Positions 16,572 through 26,575 are shown, counted from the first letter of the stretch. The stretch is DNA of 57,217 bases from Cyanobacteria bacterium UBA6984 (GCA_002450015.1 DJYG01000018.1:1-57217); one strand, 5' to 3'. Numbers and translations: made by a program. Notes: generated from the letters alone by a model not told the origin.

Positions 16572-16600
16572 ATTATACTTGAAGAATAAAAAAAATGCAA
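16572..16600 (-). promoter_or_regulatory. Promoter of tRNA-Asp
   Basis: Minus strand: TTGCAT (16600-16595), 17-base spacer, TATAAT (16577-16572). The tRNA 5' end lies about 20 bases downstream. Confidence 0.75.
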
Positions 16601-16608
16601 TATCTTTT

Positions 16609-16851
16609 TTAAAATTCAATTTCTTTTATTGTTACATTTTCTATTTGATTTAAATGTTTTTCTATTTCTATAGCTTGCTTTCTATTTGGTACATCAACCA
16701 AAATTATACCATTGTAAGAACACTCATTTTCTTTGTAATCATTCAAACCTAATCTGGTTTTTATATCGCAGCCATATTCTGTTAAGATATTTTGAACCTT
16801 AACTGCTGTTTCTTTTCTGTTTTCAATTCCTATTCCTATAATTGTTGTCAT
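16609..16851 (-). CDS. Iron-only hydrogenase system regulator-like protein (TM1266-type, ACT-like)
   Basis: An 80-residue single ACT-like domain. The sequence IIGIGIENRKETAVKVQNILTEYG (two segments), then IKTRLGL and a late GIILVDVPNRKQAIEIEKHL, follows the TM1266-like family annotated as a putative iron-only hydrogenase system regulator. These proteins usually sit near hydrogenase maturation genes, but none lies in this window, so the partner is unknown. A weak GGACGG site precedes ATG 16851. It lies next to tRNA-Asp on the same strand with the tRNA promoter between them. Confidence 0.68.
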   Translation of the reverse strand: MTTIIGIGIENRKETAVKVQNILTEYGCDIKTRLGLNDYKENECSYNGIILVDVPNRKQAIEIEKHLNQIENVTIKEIEF

Positions 16852-16893
16852 TTTATACCGTCCTTTGTGTTTTTTATTAATTTAGCATAAATT

Positions 16894-16929
16894 AAAAAAA
16901 ATACCAACATCTATGTGTTGGTATTTTTT
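16894..16929. terminator. Bidirectional terminator
   Basis: TACCAACA/TGTTGGTA around a 6-base loop, with A run before and T run after. It lies 24 bases after the stop of the next gene on the minus strand. Confidence 0.82.
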
Positions 16930-16953
16930 ATTATATCTATTTTTTCAACAATA

Positions 16954-17235
16954 CTAATCCATTTCTTTAAGTTGCTTTTTTTGGAAATTATGCATAACTG
17001 CACTTACCAAAAATTCATACGATTTTTTGCTTTCAATGCCTGGGAATTCCTTACGCAATTGAGCTCTTACCATTGCTTCAAGTTTTTGAGAACCTGTTTT
17101 TTGCATTGGATTTGTTGATGTAATCATATTCATATAATCTGCACTTGTTTTATCTTGACCTTGCACATAGTTCAAGAATTGTGCTTTTTGATTTTCTTGT
17201 TGAATTTGTTGTTGTTTTAAATTTTTGTTTTGCAT
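16954..17235 (-). CDS. Small Gln/Lys-rich cytoplasmic protein of unknown function
   Basis: 93 residues without signal peptide or membrane helix. The first 25 residues are Gln/Asn/Lys-rich and likely disordered; the rest looks helical (LEAMVRAQLRKEF; YEFLVSAVMHNFQKK). A ribosome-binding site AAAGGTAGG lies about 11 bases before the ATG, and a terminator follows the stop, so it looks like an independent expressed unit. I recognise no family. Confidence 0.55.
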   Translation of the reverse strand: MQNKNLKQQQIQQENQKAQFLNYVQGQDKTSADYMNMITSTNPMQKTGSQKLEAMVRAQLRKEFPGIESKKSYEFLVSAVMHNFQKKQLKEMD

Positions 17236-17393
17236 TTGGGGAACCTACCTTTATTTACCTATACTTTTGTTTTCGTTTCTTATGCTTTTATAAAGCTGCC
17301 TGAAAAAAAAAATTTACTATTTTTAGACTTTTGTTTACATAAGTTTACAAAAACTTGTATAACCTAGCAATATCAACAAATTTTGTATTTCAA

Positions 17394-19391
17394 TTAACCT
17401 TGTATTTTTGAAAAATCGCATAATTTTTCTAATTTTTCTTTCAATAATGTAAGCATGCTCAAACGGTTATTTTTAACATTAACATCATTATCCATAACAA
17501 GTACATTGTCGAAGAAGGCTGTAATTGAAGGTATTAAACCGTTTAATTGAGTTAAATATTCATTATAATCATCTGTATCATTCATGCTTTTTATTGCTTC
17601 ATAAAGTTTGTCTTCGGAATCATGCTTAAATAAATTACTGTTTATTTCACAACAAACAGGTTCTTTTAATATTTTAATAATTCTGTTAGCGCTTTCTAAT
17701 AGTTGAGGTGAATTCATTGCTGATACAGCCTTAACTCTTGAAACATAATCTGACAAATCTTTAAGAGGATTTTTTGCTGCGCATGCTTCAAGAATATCTT
17801 TTTTGTACTCGTCATTCAAAAATATAATCAATCTTTGAGTGAAAAATTCTTGAATATCATTTATACAGTCTTTTTTTACAGGCAAAAGTTCCAATGTTTT
17901 TTCAAGTAATTTGTTTAAATCAAGTTTTAAATGATTTGCAATAATTGTTTTAATAACTCCAAGAGCTGCACGTCTTACTCCTAAAGGGTCAGACGAACCT
18001 GTAGGTTTTTTACCGTCAACAAAAACTGCACAAATAGTATCAAGTTTATCTGCGATACCTACAATTTGTCCTTCAATTGTTTTAGCAAGTTCACTATCGG
18101 CATTTAAAGGGAAATAATGTTCTTTTATGCCTTCAACAACAGAATTATTTTCTCCTGAAATTCTTGCATAATCAGAACCAATATAGCCTTGTAATTCTGT
18201 AAATTCAAATACCAAACTAGTGCATAAATCGGCTTTGCATAATTGAGCAGTTCTGTTAATTGTTTCAGAAGTTTTTCCTAAATCTTCTGAGATAATTTTT
18301 GATAGTTCAACAATACGTTGTGTTTTATCATAAATAGAACCCATGCCTTTTTGGAAAGTCATTCCTTTTAAGCCTTCTACGTAATCGGACAACGGCTTTT
18401 TAGTATCTTCATTAAAGAAGAATACTGCATCATCAAGTCTTGCTTTTATTACACGAAGGTTTCCGGCTTTAATATTTTCAAACTCATCACCGACGTAATT
18501 TGTTATTGTAATAAATTTATTTGTTAATTTTCCATCTTTATATAGTGCAAAATATCTTTGATGAACCGCCATTACTGTAACAGTTACTTCTTCAGGAATT
18601 GTTAAAAACTCTTTATCAAATTCGCAGGTTACTGCAACAGGCCATTCACAAAGTTGAGTTACTTCTTCCAGTAAATCTTCGCTATATCTTGGAACAGCCC
18701 CTATTTTATCAGCTTCAGCTTTTGCTTGTCTTACAATTTCAGCTTTTCTTTCATCTTGGTTTACAATAACATTTACGCTTTTCAATTTTTCTATATATTC
18801 ATCAGGATTATTTATTTCCACTGTATTTGGATTTGCAAATCGGTGTCCTCTGGAAACTCTACCTGATTTTATATTAATAATTTGTATTGGAACTTCTTTT
18901 TCATCCATGATTGAAACAATCCAACGAATAGGACGTTGAAATTTTTCTTCAAAATTATCCCATCTCATAAAGTGAGAACCTTGCATTTTTAATATTAGAG
19001 TTGGAATATTTTCTTGTAAAACATTTGCTGTTTCCTTACCTTTAATTTCTACTTTGGCATGTAGGTAATTGTCTTGCAAATATGCATCTTGAGGATTAAC
19101 TCCATTTTTTTTCAAAAATCCTTCACCGGCTTTTGTAAGATTTCCGTTTTTATCGTAGGCAACATTTTTGATTGGTCCTCTCAAAATTTTTGTTTCATCA
19201 TCTTGTTTTTCAGCAAGCCCATCTATAATTACTGCCAATCGTCTTGGTGTTGCCAAAACATTTATATCTGAATATTTAATATTATTTTCTTTTAAAAATT
19301 TTGAAAAACCGTTTTTTAATTGTTCTATTGCTTGTGCTATAAATTTGTATGGTAATTCTTCGCAACCGATTTCTAATAAATATTTACTCAT
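17394..19391 (-). CDS. glyS: Glycyl-tRNA synthetase beta subunit
   Basis: Charges tRNA-Gly as part of the bacterial alpha2beta2 enzyme. The start YLLEIGCEELPYKFI is the GlyS signature, later supported by TPRRLAVI (about 47-54), FMRWDNFEEKFQRPIRW (two segments), AVHQRYFAL and DPLGVRRAALGVI (about 474-486). The last third is the helical tRNA anticodon-binding region. 665 residues is within the usual range. ATG 19391 follows AGAGGT. The alpha subunit gene glyQ, often just upstream, is not next to it and is not in the window. Confidence 0.93.
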   Translation of the reverse strand: MSKYLLEIGCEELPYKFIAQAIEQLKNGFSKFLKENNIKYSDINVLATPRRLAVIIDGLAEKQDDETKILRGPIKNVAYDKNGNLTKAGEGFLKKNGVNPQDAYLQDNYLHAKVEIKGKETANVLQENIPTLILKMQGSHFMRWDNFEEKFQRPIRWIVSIMDEKEVPIQIINIKSGRVSRGHRFANPNTVEINNPDEYIEKLKSVNVIVNQDERKAEIVRQAKAEADKIGAVPRYSEDLLEEVTQLCEWPVAVTCEFDKEFLTIPEEVTVTVMAVHQRYFALYKDGKLTNKFITITNYVGDEFENIKAGNLRVIKARLDDAVFFFNEDTKKPLSDYVEGLKGMTFQKGMGSIYDKTQRIVELSKIISEDLGKTSETINRTAQLCKADLCTSLVFEFTELQGYIGSDYARISGENNSVVEGIKEHYFPLNADSELAKTIEGQIVGIADKLDTICAVFVDGKKPTGSSDPLGVRRAALGVIKTIIANHLKLDLNKLLEKTLELLPVKKDCINDIQEFFTQRLIIFLNDEYKKDILEACAAKNPLKDLSDYVSRVKAVSAMNSPQLLESANRIIKILKEPVCCEINSNLFKHDSEDKLYEAIKSMNDTDDYNEYLTQLNGLIPSITAFFDNVLVMDNDVNVKNNRLSMLTLLKEKLEKLCDFSKIQG

Positions 19392-19422
19392 TTATGTACC
19401 TCTGTTCTGTTATTTTATATAA

Positions 19423-21225
19423 TTATTCATTTTTACTAAATTGCATTTCATAAAGGTGCTTGTATTCACCATTTTCAATGTTCATTAACTCATCATGAGT
19501 TCCAAGTTCTACAAGTTCACCTTCATTTATAACTGCTATTCTGTCAGCATTTTTTATTGTAGTAAATCTGTGTGCTATCAATAATACAGTTTTATCTTTT
19601 ATTAAATTATCCAGAGCTAATTGAACAATTGCTTCGGATTCATTATCTAGAGCAGATGTTGCTTCATCTAAAATAATAATAGGTGCATTTTTAATCATAG
19701 CCCTTGCAATTGCAACACGTTGTCTTTGTCCGCCTGATAGTGTCACACCTCTTTCGGTTAATTTTGTATCAATTCCGTTTGGTAATTCTGCTATCATATC
19801 TTCAAGATGAGCAGATTTTACTGCTGTCATCAATTCTTCTTCGCTTGCATTTTGGTTTCCAAGTAAAATATTTTCTCTTATTGAACCTGAAAATAAGAAA
19901 TTATCTTGAAATACCATAGCTATGTTATTTCTTAAATCTTTTAATTCTATATCTCTAACATCAGTGTTGTCAAATTTAATTGAACCTGATTTTATATCAT
20001 AAAATCTTGGAACAAGCGATGCTATTGTAGATTTTCCACCGCCGGAATTACCAACAATTGCAATTGTTTCACCTTTTTTAATATCAAGATTAATATCTTT
20101 TAATACAGGAATATCTTTTTTATATTCAAAATTTACGTGTTCAAAATGTAAGCCCTCTTGAAAATCAGGGAATTTAACCGCATCTTTTTTACTAACAATT
20201 GAAGGTTCATAATCTGCAAGTTCAAATACACGTCCAAGTGCAACAAAATAATCTTGCAATTGTTGTAATGAACGGCCCAAATTTTTAACAGGTTTGTATA
20301 AAAGCAATAATGATGTAACAAATGATGCAAAACCACCTGCAGTCATTTTTCCTATAATTATAAGATTAGTTCCGTATGCAAGAACTATTGCAATACCTAT
20401 AGATGCAATAGTGTACATTAAAGGACTCATCCATCCAGCACGTTTTGTAAGTGCGATATTTACTCTAAATCCTTCTTGTAAGTTTTTAATAAATATATTA
20501 TATTGTCTTTCTTGTAAGTTATAAGAAGAAACTATTTTATTACCATTGTAGGTTTCATTTAAATTTGTTGTTATATCACCGGCAATAACGACATTTTTGT
20601 TGGATGTTTTCTTAATCCAGTTTCTAATTAATATAATAGGTAAAAATGCAATTAACAGTATTCCAACACCTACAATAGCTAATCTCCAAGCACTGTAAAG
20701 CATTACACAAATAAGACCGGCTGCTCCAAAGAAGCTGGTTATTATGTCTTTTATCTTATCAATAATACCCTTTGAAGCTGTATCAGGATCTTGAATAAAT
20801 CTTGAAATTATAATTCCTGAAGGATTATCATCAAAAAACTGAGAATCTACATATACCAATTTTTTAAACAAATTAGATTTTATTGAAATTGTAATTTTTT
20901 GGCTTGTCCAATCTGTTAAATAGTTGTTAAAATAATTTAAAACACCTTGCAATGCTGCGAACAATACAACAGCATAAGGTATGCAGCAAGCCATAACTTG
21001 CCAAGTGATTGTTACACTCATAACAACAAGGTCTTTTTGACCGATAACATAGTCCATGTATGGTTTTAATGCAAATGCCATGAAACCATCCAATAAACCT
21101 ATTGGTGTTGCTATTATAAATCCCAAAATTATACGTCCCATAAATGGTTTTACGTATGGGAACAATCTTTTTAATAACCAGCCGTATTTATACGAATTTC
21201 TTGCAGTAGTAGTTTTTAATTCCAT
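19423..21225 (-). CDS. MsbA-like ABC exporter (fused permease and ATPase)
   Basis: A 600-residue half-transporter: about residues 20-320 hold six membrane helices, and about 355-595 the ATPase, with Walker A GNSGGGKST, Q-loop VFQDN, signature LSGGQRQRVAIARA and Walker B IIILDEATSALD followed by the H-loop AHR. The overall form matches MsbA lipid-A flippases and related multidrug exporters. In a diderm with BamA, lipid export is plausible, but substrate cannot be read from sequence. It lies 31 bases before glyS on the same strand; no ribosome-binding site is obvious. Confidence 0.85.
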   Translation of the reverse strand: MELKTTTARNSYKYGWLLKRLFPYVKPFMGRIILGFIIATPIGLLDGFMAFALKPYMDYVIGQKDLVVMSVTITWQVMACCIPYAVVLFAALQGVLNYFNNYLTDWTSQKITISIKSNLFKKLVYVDSQFFDDNPSGIIISRFIQDPDTASKGIIDKIKDIITSFFGAAGLICVMLYSAWRLAIVGVGILLIAFLPIILIRNWIKKTSNKNVVIAGDITTNLNETYNGNKIVSSYNLQERQYNIFIKNLQEGFRVNIALTKRAGWMSPLMYTIASIGIAIVLAYGTNLIIIGKMTAGGFASFVTSLLLLYKPVKNLGRSLQQLQDYFVALGRVFELADYEPSIVSKKDAVKFPDFQEGLHFEHVNFEYKKDIPVLKDINLDIKKGETIAIVGNSGGGKSTIASLVPRFYDIKSGSIKFDNTDVRDIELKDLRNNIAMVFQDNFLFSGSIRENILLGNQNASEEELMTAVKSAHLEDMIAELPNGIDTKLTERGVTLSGGQRQRVAIARAMIKNAPIIILDEATSALDNESEAIVQLALDNLIKDKTVLLIAHRFTTIKNADRIAVINEGELVELGTHDELMNIENGEYKHLYEMQFSKNE

Positions 21226-21269
21226 AGTATGTTCAGTATATTACAAAAATAATTATTTACAACTAAAAT

Positions 21270-22853
21270 TTATCCCAAATGAACGTATGTAGCTTTGTGG
21301 ACACCATCAATTTTTTTTATTTCTTCTAAAGTTTTATTATCAACTTCTGATTCTGTTGAAATAATCATTATTGAAAGTTGTTTATCATCGCTTGGTGATA
21401 CACTCATGTGATTGATGTTTACTCCGTCTTCGCCAATTACTGTTGAAACTTTTGCAATCATACTTGGCTTGTTTTCGTGTGGAACAAGCAGCATGTGTTC
21501 TTCCGGTTCAATACTTGTATTAAAATTTCCTACTTTTACTATTCTCTTTACACCTTTTGCTATTAATGCTCCTGAAACAATTGAAGTATCTTTATCAGTA
21601 ATTAATTTAACAGTAATTGAACCTTTGTAATCACCTGTTGTTTCAGATTTTAGTGTGCTTACATCAATTCCGTTTTTCTTTGCAATAATAGGTGCATTAA
21701 CAAAATTAACACCTTGCATTGAAGCTGAAAAAACACCTTTTAAAATGGCAGTTTCAAGAGGTGAAACATCTAAGGCTGCCAGATTACCTTTAAATGTCAT
21801 CTCTATTGCTTTTAAATTTCCTTCAATCATTTGATCCGCAAATTCACCTACATTTTGCGCTAATTTCATATAATCCTTTACTGGTTCTAATACAGCAGGT
21901 TTCAAACTTGGTATATTGACCGCACTGGTTGCCGAACCTCCTGAAAGCACTTGTTTAATCTGCTTTGCAACATCAACAGCAACATTAATTTGTGCTTCTG
22001 ATGTACTTGCGCCTAAATGTGGTGTCATTAACACATTTTTATCACAACCGTATAAAGGACAAGATTGAATATCTGGTTCATTACAATATACATCAATTGC
22101 TGCTCCTGCGACTTTTCCTTTATCAAGAGCCTCTCTTAAATCTTCTTCATTAATAATACCACCTCTTGCGCAATTAATTAACCTTACACCATCTTTCATT
22201 TTTGCAATTGTATTTTTATTTATTAAATTAACAGTTTCCTTTGTTTTTGGAACATGAACTGTAATAAAATCACATTTCCCCCAAAAATCATCCAAGTTTG
22301 CAATATAATCTGCTCCCATTGATTTTACTGTATTTTCAGATGTGTAAGGGTCATACACAACGACATTCATACCTAGTGCCAATGCTACTTTTGCTACATG
22401 TGAACCTATTTTTCCAAGTCCTATGATACCTAAAGTTTTTCCAAAAACTTCTACTCCTGTAAACTTAGCTCTATCCCATTTGCCTTCTTTTGTTGATTGA
22501 CAAGCGTTTGGTATATTTCTGACCATTGATAACATCATTGCTATTGTATGTTCTGCTGCTGCATTTGTATTTCCGTCAGGAGAATTTACAACAATAATAC
22601 CTTTTTGTGTAGCCGCTTCAACATCAATATTATCAATACCTACACCTGCTCTTCCTATAATTTTTAAATTATCTGCTGCATCAATAATTTTTTTGGTAAT
22701 TTTTGATGCACTTCTTATTATTAATGCATCGTATTTACTAATATTTTCAATATATTCATCTTCTGTCATTGTTGGCAATACGTCAACATCCGCAACTTGT
22801 GAAACAATTTCACGTGCCAAATCATTACATTTATCCGTAATCAAAACTTTCAT
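21270..22853 (-). CDS. serA: D-3-phosphoglycerate dehydrogenase
   Basis: First step of serine synthesis, oxidising 3-phosphoglycerate with NAD. The NAD motif is GLGKIGSHVAK (about 146-156). The catalytic residues lie in NCARGGIINEEDL (Arg), NEPD (Glu) and TPHLGAST (His). At 527 residues it is the long form, with an allosteric-substrate-binding domain (about 315-445) and a C-terminal ACT domain (about 453-527) for feedback control by serine. Ribosome-binding site GGAGAGAT precedes the ATG. No other serine gene is nearby. Confidence 0.93.
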   Translation of the reverse strand: MKVLITDKCNDLAREIVSQVADVDVLPTMTEDEYIENISKYDALIIRSASKITKKIIDAADNLKIIGRAGVGIDNIDVEAATQKGIIVVNSPDGNTNAAAEHTIAMMLSMVRNIPNACQSTKEGKWDRAKFTGVEVFGKTLGIIGLGKIGSHVAKVALALGMNVVVYDPYTSENTVKSMGADYIANLDDFWGKCDFITVHVPKTKETVNLINKNTIAKMKDGVRLINCARGGIINEEDLREALDKGKVAGAAIDVYCNEPDIQSCPLYGCDKNVLMTPHLGASTSEAQINVAVDVAKQIKQVLSGGSATSAVNIPSLKPAVLEPVKDYMKLAQNVGEFADQMIEGNLKAIEMTFKGNLAALDVSPLETAILKGVFSASMQGVNFVNAPIIAKKNGIDVSTLKSETTGDYKGSITVKLITDKDTSIVSGALIAKGVKRIVKVGNFNTSIEPEEHMLLVPHENKPSMIAKVSTVIGEDGVNINHMSVSPSDDKQLSIMIISTESEVDNKTLEEIKKIDGVHKATYVHLG

Positions 22854-22887
22854 AATATCTCTCCTATCCCTCGTTAATAATTAAAAT

Positions 22888-22908
22888 GCCCGATTTAAGC
22901 AATCGGGC
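22888..22908 (-). terminator. Terminator after the DUF6812-like gene
   Basis: GCCCGATT/AATCGGGC around a 5-base loop, followed on the minus strand by ATTTTAATTATT. It separates the small upstream gene from serA. Confidence 0.68.
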
Positions 22909-22917
22909 AAATGCTTT

Positions 22918-23271
22918 TTATCTAAATGGTTTTGTTTGATTTAGTTTTAATCTTAATTCTCTAAATCTTGATATATCCTCTTGTGCTTTAGCTGATTCTT
23001 TAAATACTGCTTGAGCTGAAGGGTGAACCATTAATACATAATCCATGTGAATTTCCAAGAAATTATATCTTCTTGGTGCTTGTGTCGAATTTCTTGAATA
23101 TATTTCAGCATTTGTAACAGCCAAAAAACGTCTTTCTTTATCATTTAATAAATCTGTTAATTCACGATTTGTATTTGTATATTTTGAAACGTGAACAGTC
23201 CCTTTTATGTCGTGGTCTGCTGTTAAAATGCTTACCTCAATAGGAATTGTATCTGAATGTTTTCCTGCCAT
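22918..23271 (-). CDS. Conserved small protein, DUF6812-like
   Basis: 117 residues, no signal peptide. The pattern of a beta strand opening (IPIEVSILTADHDIKGTVHVSKY), then ELTDLLNDKERRFLAVTNAEIY and a late EIHMDYVLMVHPS, resembles the DUF6812 family seen in cyanobacteria and other bacteria: a short mostly-beta protein of unknown role. The family call is from memory of the motif order and is tentative. AAGGAG lies 12 bases before the ATG; a terminator follows. Confidence 0.55.
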   Translation of the reverse strand: MAGKHSDTIPIEVSILTADHDIKGTVHVSKYTNTNRELTDLLNDKERRFLAVTNAEIYSRNSTQAPRRYNFLEIHMDYVLMVHPSAQAVFKESAKAQEDISRFRELRLKLNQTKPFR

Positions 23272-23332
23272 ATTTTGTATTTTCTCCTTGTTAATTTAAT
23301 ATTATAACAGTCAAATATAATTGTCCAGTTTT

Positions 23333-24220
23333 TTACTTTTTCTTAACTCTTACACCTTCAACTTCGTGAACATCCTGAATTACCAAAAATGCAGTTGGGT
23401 CGATTCCTCTTATTAATTTTTTCATTTTTGCAACTTCAAGACGGTTTATAACGCAGTATATTATTGTTTTTTCCTGACCTGAATATCCGCCTTTGCCTTT
23501 TTGGTAAGTTACGCTTATATCAAGTTCTTTGATTATTGCATCTCCAATTTCTTTAGGATATTGAGATATAATTAATGCTGATTTTGAACTGTTTAAACCC
23601 TCAAGTACAACATCAATGACTCTATAAGCTATAAAATAAGTTAAAATAGAGTACATTGCACTGTCCCAACCGTATAATGTTCCTGCTGCGGTATAAATAA
23701 ATACGTTGAAGAACATTATTATTTCTCCGACAGAGAAACCAATTTTTTTTGCAAGACGAATTGCTAAAATCTCTGTTCCGTCAAGCGCTCCATCGTTTCT
23801 TAAGATTATTCCCACTCCAATACCCAGAATGACACCTCCGAATACAGTTGCAAGGAGCGGAGCTTCTGTTACGTGAAATCCTGATAATACGTTAACAAAT
23901 ATGGATAACATTGATACGCCGTAAAAAACATTTAGAACAAAGGTTTTACCCATTTTTTGAATTGCAAGATATATAAACGGAAGGTTTATAATAAATATAA
24001 TTAAACCTAAATTCCACTTTGTAATATAACTTACCATCATTGATATACCTATAACCCCGCCATCAATAATGTTATTTGGAATTAAAAAACATTCTAAACC
24101 GAAAGCTGCAATTAGAGCTCCCAAAGTTATAAATACATATCTGGAAAGATGTTCTATAATTATTTGCTTTTTAGATTTAGTTTCTTGTATTCGTTTTTTC
24201 TTTTTAAAAAATAATCCCAT
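23333..24220 (-). CDS. YitT-family membrane protein (DUF161/DUF2179)
   Basis: 295 residues. Five or six membrane helices span about 25-210 with the family's IPNNIIDGGVIGISMM (about 46-61) and LRNDGALDGTEILAIRLAKK segments. The C-terminal cytosolic DUF2179 domain (about 222-285) has the GKGGYSGQEKTIIYCVI motif. The family's role is not settled. It starts on the last base of the cdaA stop (TAATG), so it is translationally coupled to cdaA and lysA; this suggests a link to cyclic di-AMP or cell-wall metabolism, which is inference. Confidence 0.85.
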   Translation of the reverse strand: MGLFFKKKKRIQETKSKKQIIIEHLSRYVFITLGALIAAFGLECFLIPNNIIDGGVIGISMMVSYITKWNLGLIIFIINLPFIYLAIQKMGKTFVLNVFYGVSMLSIFVNVLSGFHVTEAPLLATVFGGVILGIGVGIILRNDGALDGTEILAIRLAKKIGFSVGEIIMFFNVFIYTAAGTLYGWDSAMYSILTYFIAYRVIDVVLEGLNSSKSALIISQYPKEIGDAIIKELDISVTYQKGKGGYSGQEKTIIYCVINRLEVAKMKKLIRGIDPTAFLVIQDVHEVEGVRVKKK

Positions 24221-25116
24221 TATTTTTGCTCGTGTTCATTTTTCTTAATTGTTATCAACTTATCTATTTTAAAAATTGTTTTTTGGGTTGTAGTTTCTAT
24301 TTCTTTTTTTAAACCTAATATATTTTCTAAATCTGATTTTAGTGTAGCTAAATCTTCATATTTCTTCAAGATTCCATCCATTGCAATCGAAACATCTCCT
24401 GTTTCTTCGGAAACAACAAGACATGCGCAATCGCTTATTTCAGTTACTCCAATAGCAGCTCTATGTCTTGTGCCATATTTCCAGCTAAGTTTCGGATCTT
24501 CAGTTAAAGGTAAAAGTACACCGGCTGAGTGGATTTTGAAATCTTTTATAACCATTGCTCCATCGTGCAATGGTGTATTTGTATGGAAAATTGTAAGAAT
24601 TAATTCAGTTGATATATTTGCATCAATTTTCGTTCCTACATCAAAATAAGATGATGTATCTATTGAATTTTGAAATACCATTAATGCTCCAACTTTGTTT
24701 TTAGAAAGATATTTTACCGCTTCAATTATTTCTTTTATAATATCAATTTCAGTTTCTTTCTTATTATGGTTGCCACCAATTAATTCATTAAAAAATCTGC
24801 CTTGTCCGAGATAACCTAAAAATCTTCTAAGTTCCGGCTGAAAGATTACGATTAAGCTCAATGAAATAAGCATTACCATTGCTCTTAAAAACATTCCGAG
24901 TATAGTTAAATCTATTCTCATCAGCACTTCTGATAATGCCCACATTAATACAAGTATTAACATACCTCTTACGAGTTTTTCCGCTTGTGTATTTTTTATA
25001 AATTTTCTATACACTGCATATAAAAAACCGACAATAACCAATACTTCGGCAATATCCAGCCAGCCAAAGTTTAGTGATAAATGAAGATTTAATGGTGTAA
25101 TAAGCTCTTTTAGCAT
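24220..25116 (-). CDS. cdaA: Diadenylate cyclase CdaA
   Basis: Makes cyclic di-AMP from two ATP. About residues 15-95 hold three membrane helices ending IVIFQPELRRFLGYLG. The DAC domain (about 115-265) shows the catalytic DGAMVIKD and GTRHRAAIGVTE motifs. Length 298 is usual for CdaA. It is linked to lysA upstream and yitT downstream by single-base TAATG overlaps. No ybbR or glmM gene, its common partners, follows. Confidence 0.93.
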   Translation of the reverse strand: MLKELITPLNLHLSLNFGWLDIAEVLVIVGFLYAVYRKFIKNTQAEKLVRGMLILVLMWALSEVLMRIDLTILGMFLRAMVMLISLSLIVIFQPELRRFLGYLGQGRFFNELIGGNHNKKETEIDIIKEIIEAVKYLSKNKVGALMVFQNSIDTSSYFDVGTKIDANISTELILTIFHTNTPLHDGAMVIKDFKIHSAGVLLPLTEDPKLSWKYGTRHRAAIGVTEISDCACLVVSEETGDVSIAMDGILKKYEDLATLKSDLENILGLKKEIETTTQKTIFKIDKLITIKKNEHEQK

Positions 25117-26447
25117 TATTTATTTAACCTGCTTGGAATAATATCGTTTTTAATTAAATCATTAAGCGATTCTCTCTTTATTATCATATCAGAATGTCCA
25201 GAATTTACAAGTACCATTGTAGCTCTTTTTGTTCTATTATAATTACTTGCCATTGAATAATTGTATGCGCCAGTATTATATACGCACAGAATATCTCCTT
25301 TTTCGAGTGTTGGAAGTTTTATATCTTTAATTAAAATATCTCCTGATTCGCAATATCTTCCTGCAACGGTAATTTTTTCATTACAGCTTTGATTAGGTTT
25401 ATTAGCGACTTGAGCATAATATTCTGATTGATATAGACTAGGACGAGGATTATCTGCCATTCCTCCGTCAACTGCAACATATTTTTTACCGTTTGGAACT
25501 TGTTTTTGGCTTCCGACTGTATATAATGTTACTCCTGCCGTTGATATAATGCTTCTTCCTGGTTCAAGATATATTGTCGGATATTCATAATTATAATTTT
25601 TGCAAGAATTTTTTATGGAATTTACTATTATATCAGCAATTTTATAGATACTTGGAGGATTATCCGATTCGGTGTACTTTACTCCTAAACCTCCTCCGAT
25701 ATTCAATTCGTTTAATGTTAAGTTATGTTCTCTTCTTATTCTATCCAACTCTTTTATTAGAATGTCTATTTCATCATAATAAACTTGTGTTTCAAATATT
25801 TGAGAGCCGATATGAGCGTGTAAACCTTTTAAACTAAGATTGGTATATTTATCTTTTATAAGATTAACAGCTTCATCAATTTGTGATAAATCAAAGCCAA
25901 ATTTTGAATCTAAATTACCTGTTTGTACATATTCATGGGTATGGCATTCTATACCAGGGGTGATACGTAAAAGGATTTTGGCTTGTTTATTATAATTTCC
26001 CGCTATTTCATTTAATAATGATAATTCTGCAAAATTATCGACAGAAAATCTTCCAATGTTATATTTTAAAGCAAGTTTAATTTCTGCCTCTGTTTTATTG
26101 CTTCCGTTAAATAAAACTTTTTCCATATTTATATCAGCATTATTGATAGTGTATAATTCACCATCAGAAACTACATCAAACCCAAAACCTTCGTCAGAAA
26201 TAATTTTAGTAATAGCACTTGTACATAGAGCTTTTGAGGCATATAAAAACTTAACTTTTTCGTATAATGAAAATGCTTGTTTATACTCTTTACAAACTTT
26301 ACGTAGAGTTTGTTCGTCTATAACATACAAAGGTGTTTCAAATTCTTTTGCCAAATTTACAAGGTCACAACCGCCTATTTCAATGTGGTTTGAAGAGTTT
26401 ATTTTTGTTGTTACAGGTTTTATTGATTGATTTACGCTATTATTCAT
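25116..26447 (-). CDS. lysA: Diaminopimelate decarboxylase
   Basis: Last step of lysine synthesis, PLP-dependent. The PLP Lys is in KFLYASKALC (about 50). Other fold-type III signatures are HIGSQI (about 219), GGGLGVKY (about 254), EPGRSI (about 301-306), and the C-terminal GRYCESGDIL and YNTGAYNYSM. Length 443 is standard. AAAGGAT precedes the ATG. It is first of a tight operon lysA-cdaA-yitT. Confidence 0.93.
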   Translation of the reverse strand: MNNSVNQSIKPVTTKINSSNHIEIGGCDLVNLAKEFETPLYVIDEQTLRKVCKEYKQAFSLYEKVKFLYASKALCTSAITKIISDEGFGFDVVSDGELYTINNADINMEKVLFNGSNKTEAEIKLALKYNIGRFSVDNFAELSLLNEIAGNYNKQAKILLRITPGIECHTHEYVQTGNLDSKFGFDLSQIDEAVNLIKDKYTNLSLKGLHAHIGSQIFETQVYYDEIDILIKELDRIRREHNLTLNELNIGGGLGVKYTESDNPPSIYKIADIIVNSIKNSCKNYNYEYPTIYLEPGRSIISTAGVTLYTVGSQKQVPNGKKYVAVDGGMADNPRPSLYQSEYYAQVANKPNQSCNEKITVAGRYCESGDILIKDIKLPTLEKGDILCVYNTGAYNYSMASNYNRTKRATMVLVNSGHSDMIIKRESLNDLIKNDIIPSRLNK

Positions 26448-26525
26448 TTAATATCCTTTACTTTTAATTTTAAATAATAAAAAGTTAAAATGCAAATAAA
26501 GATAATATTAAGTTTTTTTTACCGT

Positions 26526-26554
26526 TTGCGTATAAAATAAAGTTAAAGTATAAT
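26526..26554 (+). promoter_or_regulatory. Promoter of rpiB
   Basis: TTGCGT, 17-base spacer, TATAAT; ATG 22 bases after the -10 with AACGGAGG between. The -35 matches three of six consensus bases. Confidence 0.6.
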
Positions 26555-26575
26555 AATAAAAACGGAGGATAAACA

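Noticed and set aside
16406..16600. 64-codon reading frame across tRNA-Asp
   Set aside because: It is the translation of the tRNA gene and its terminator.
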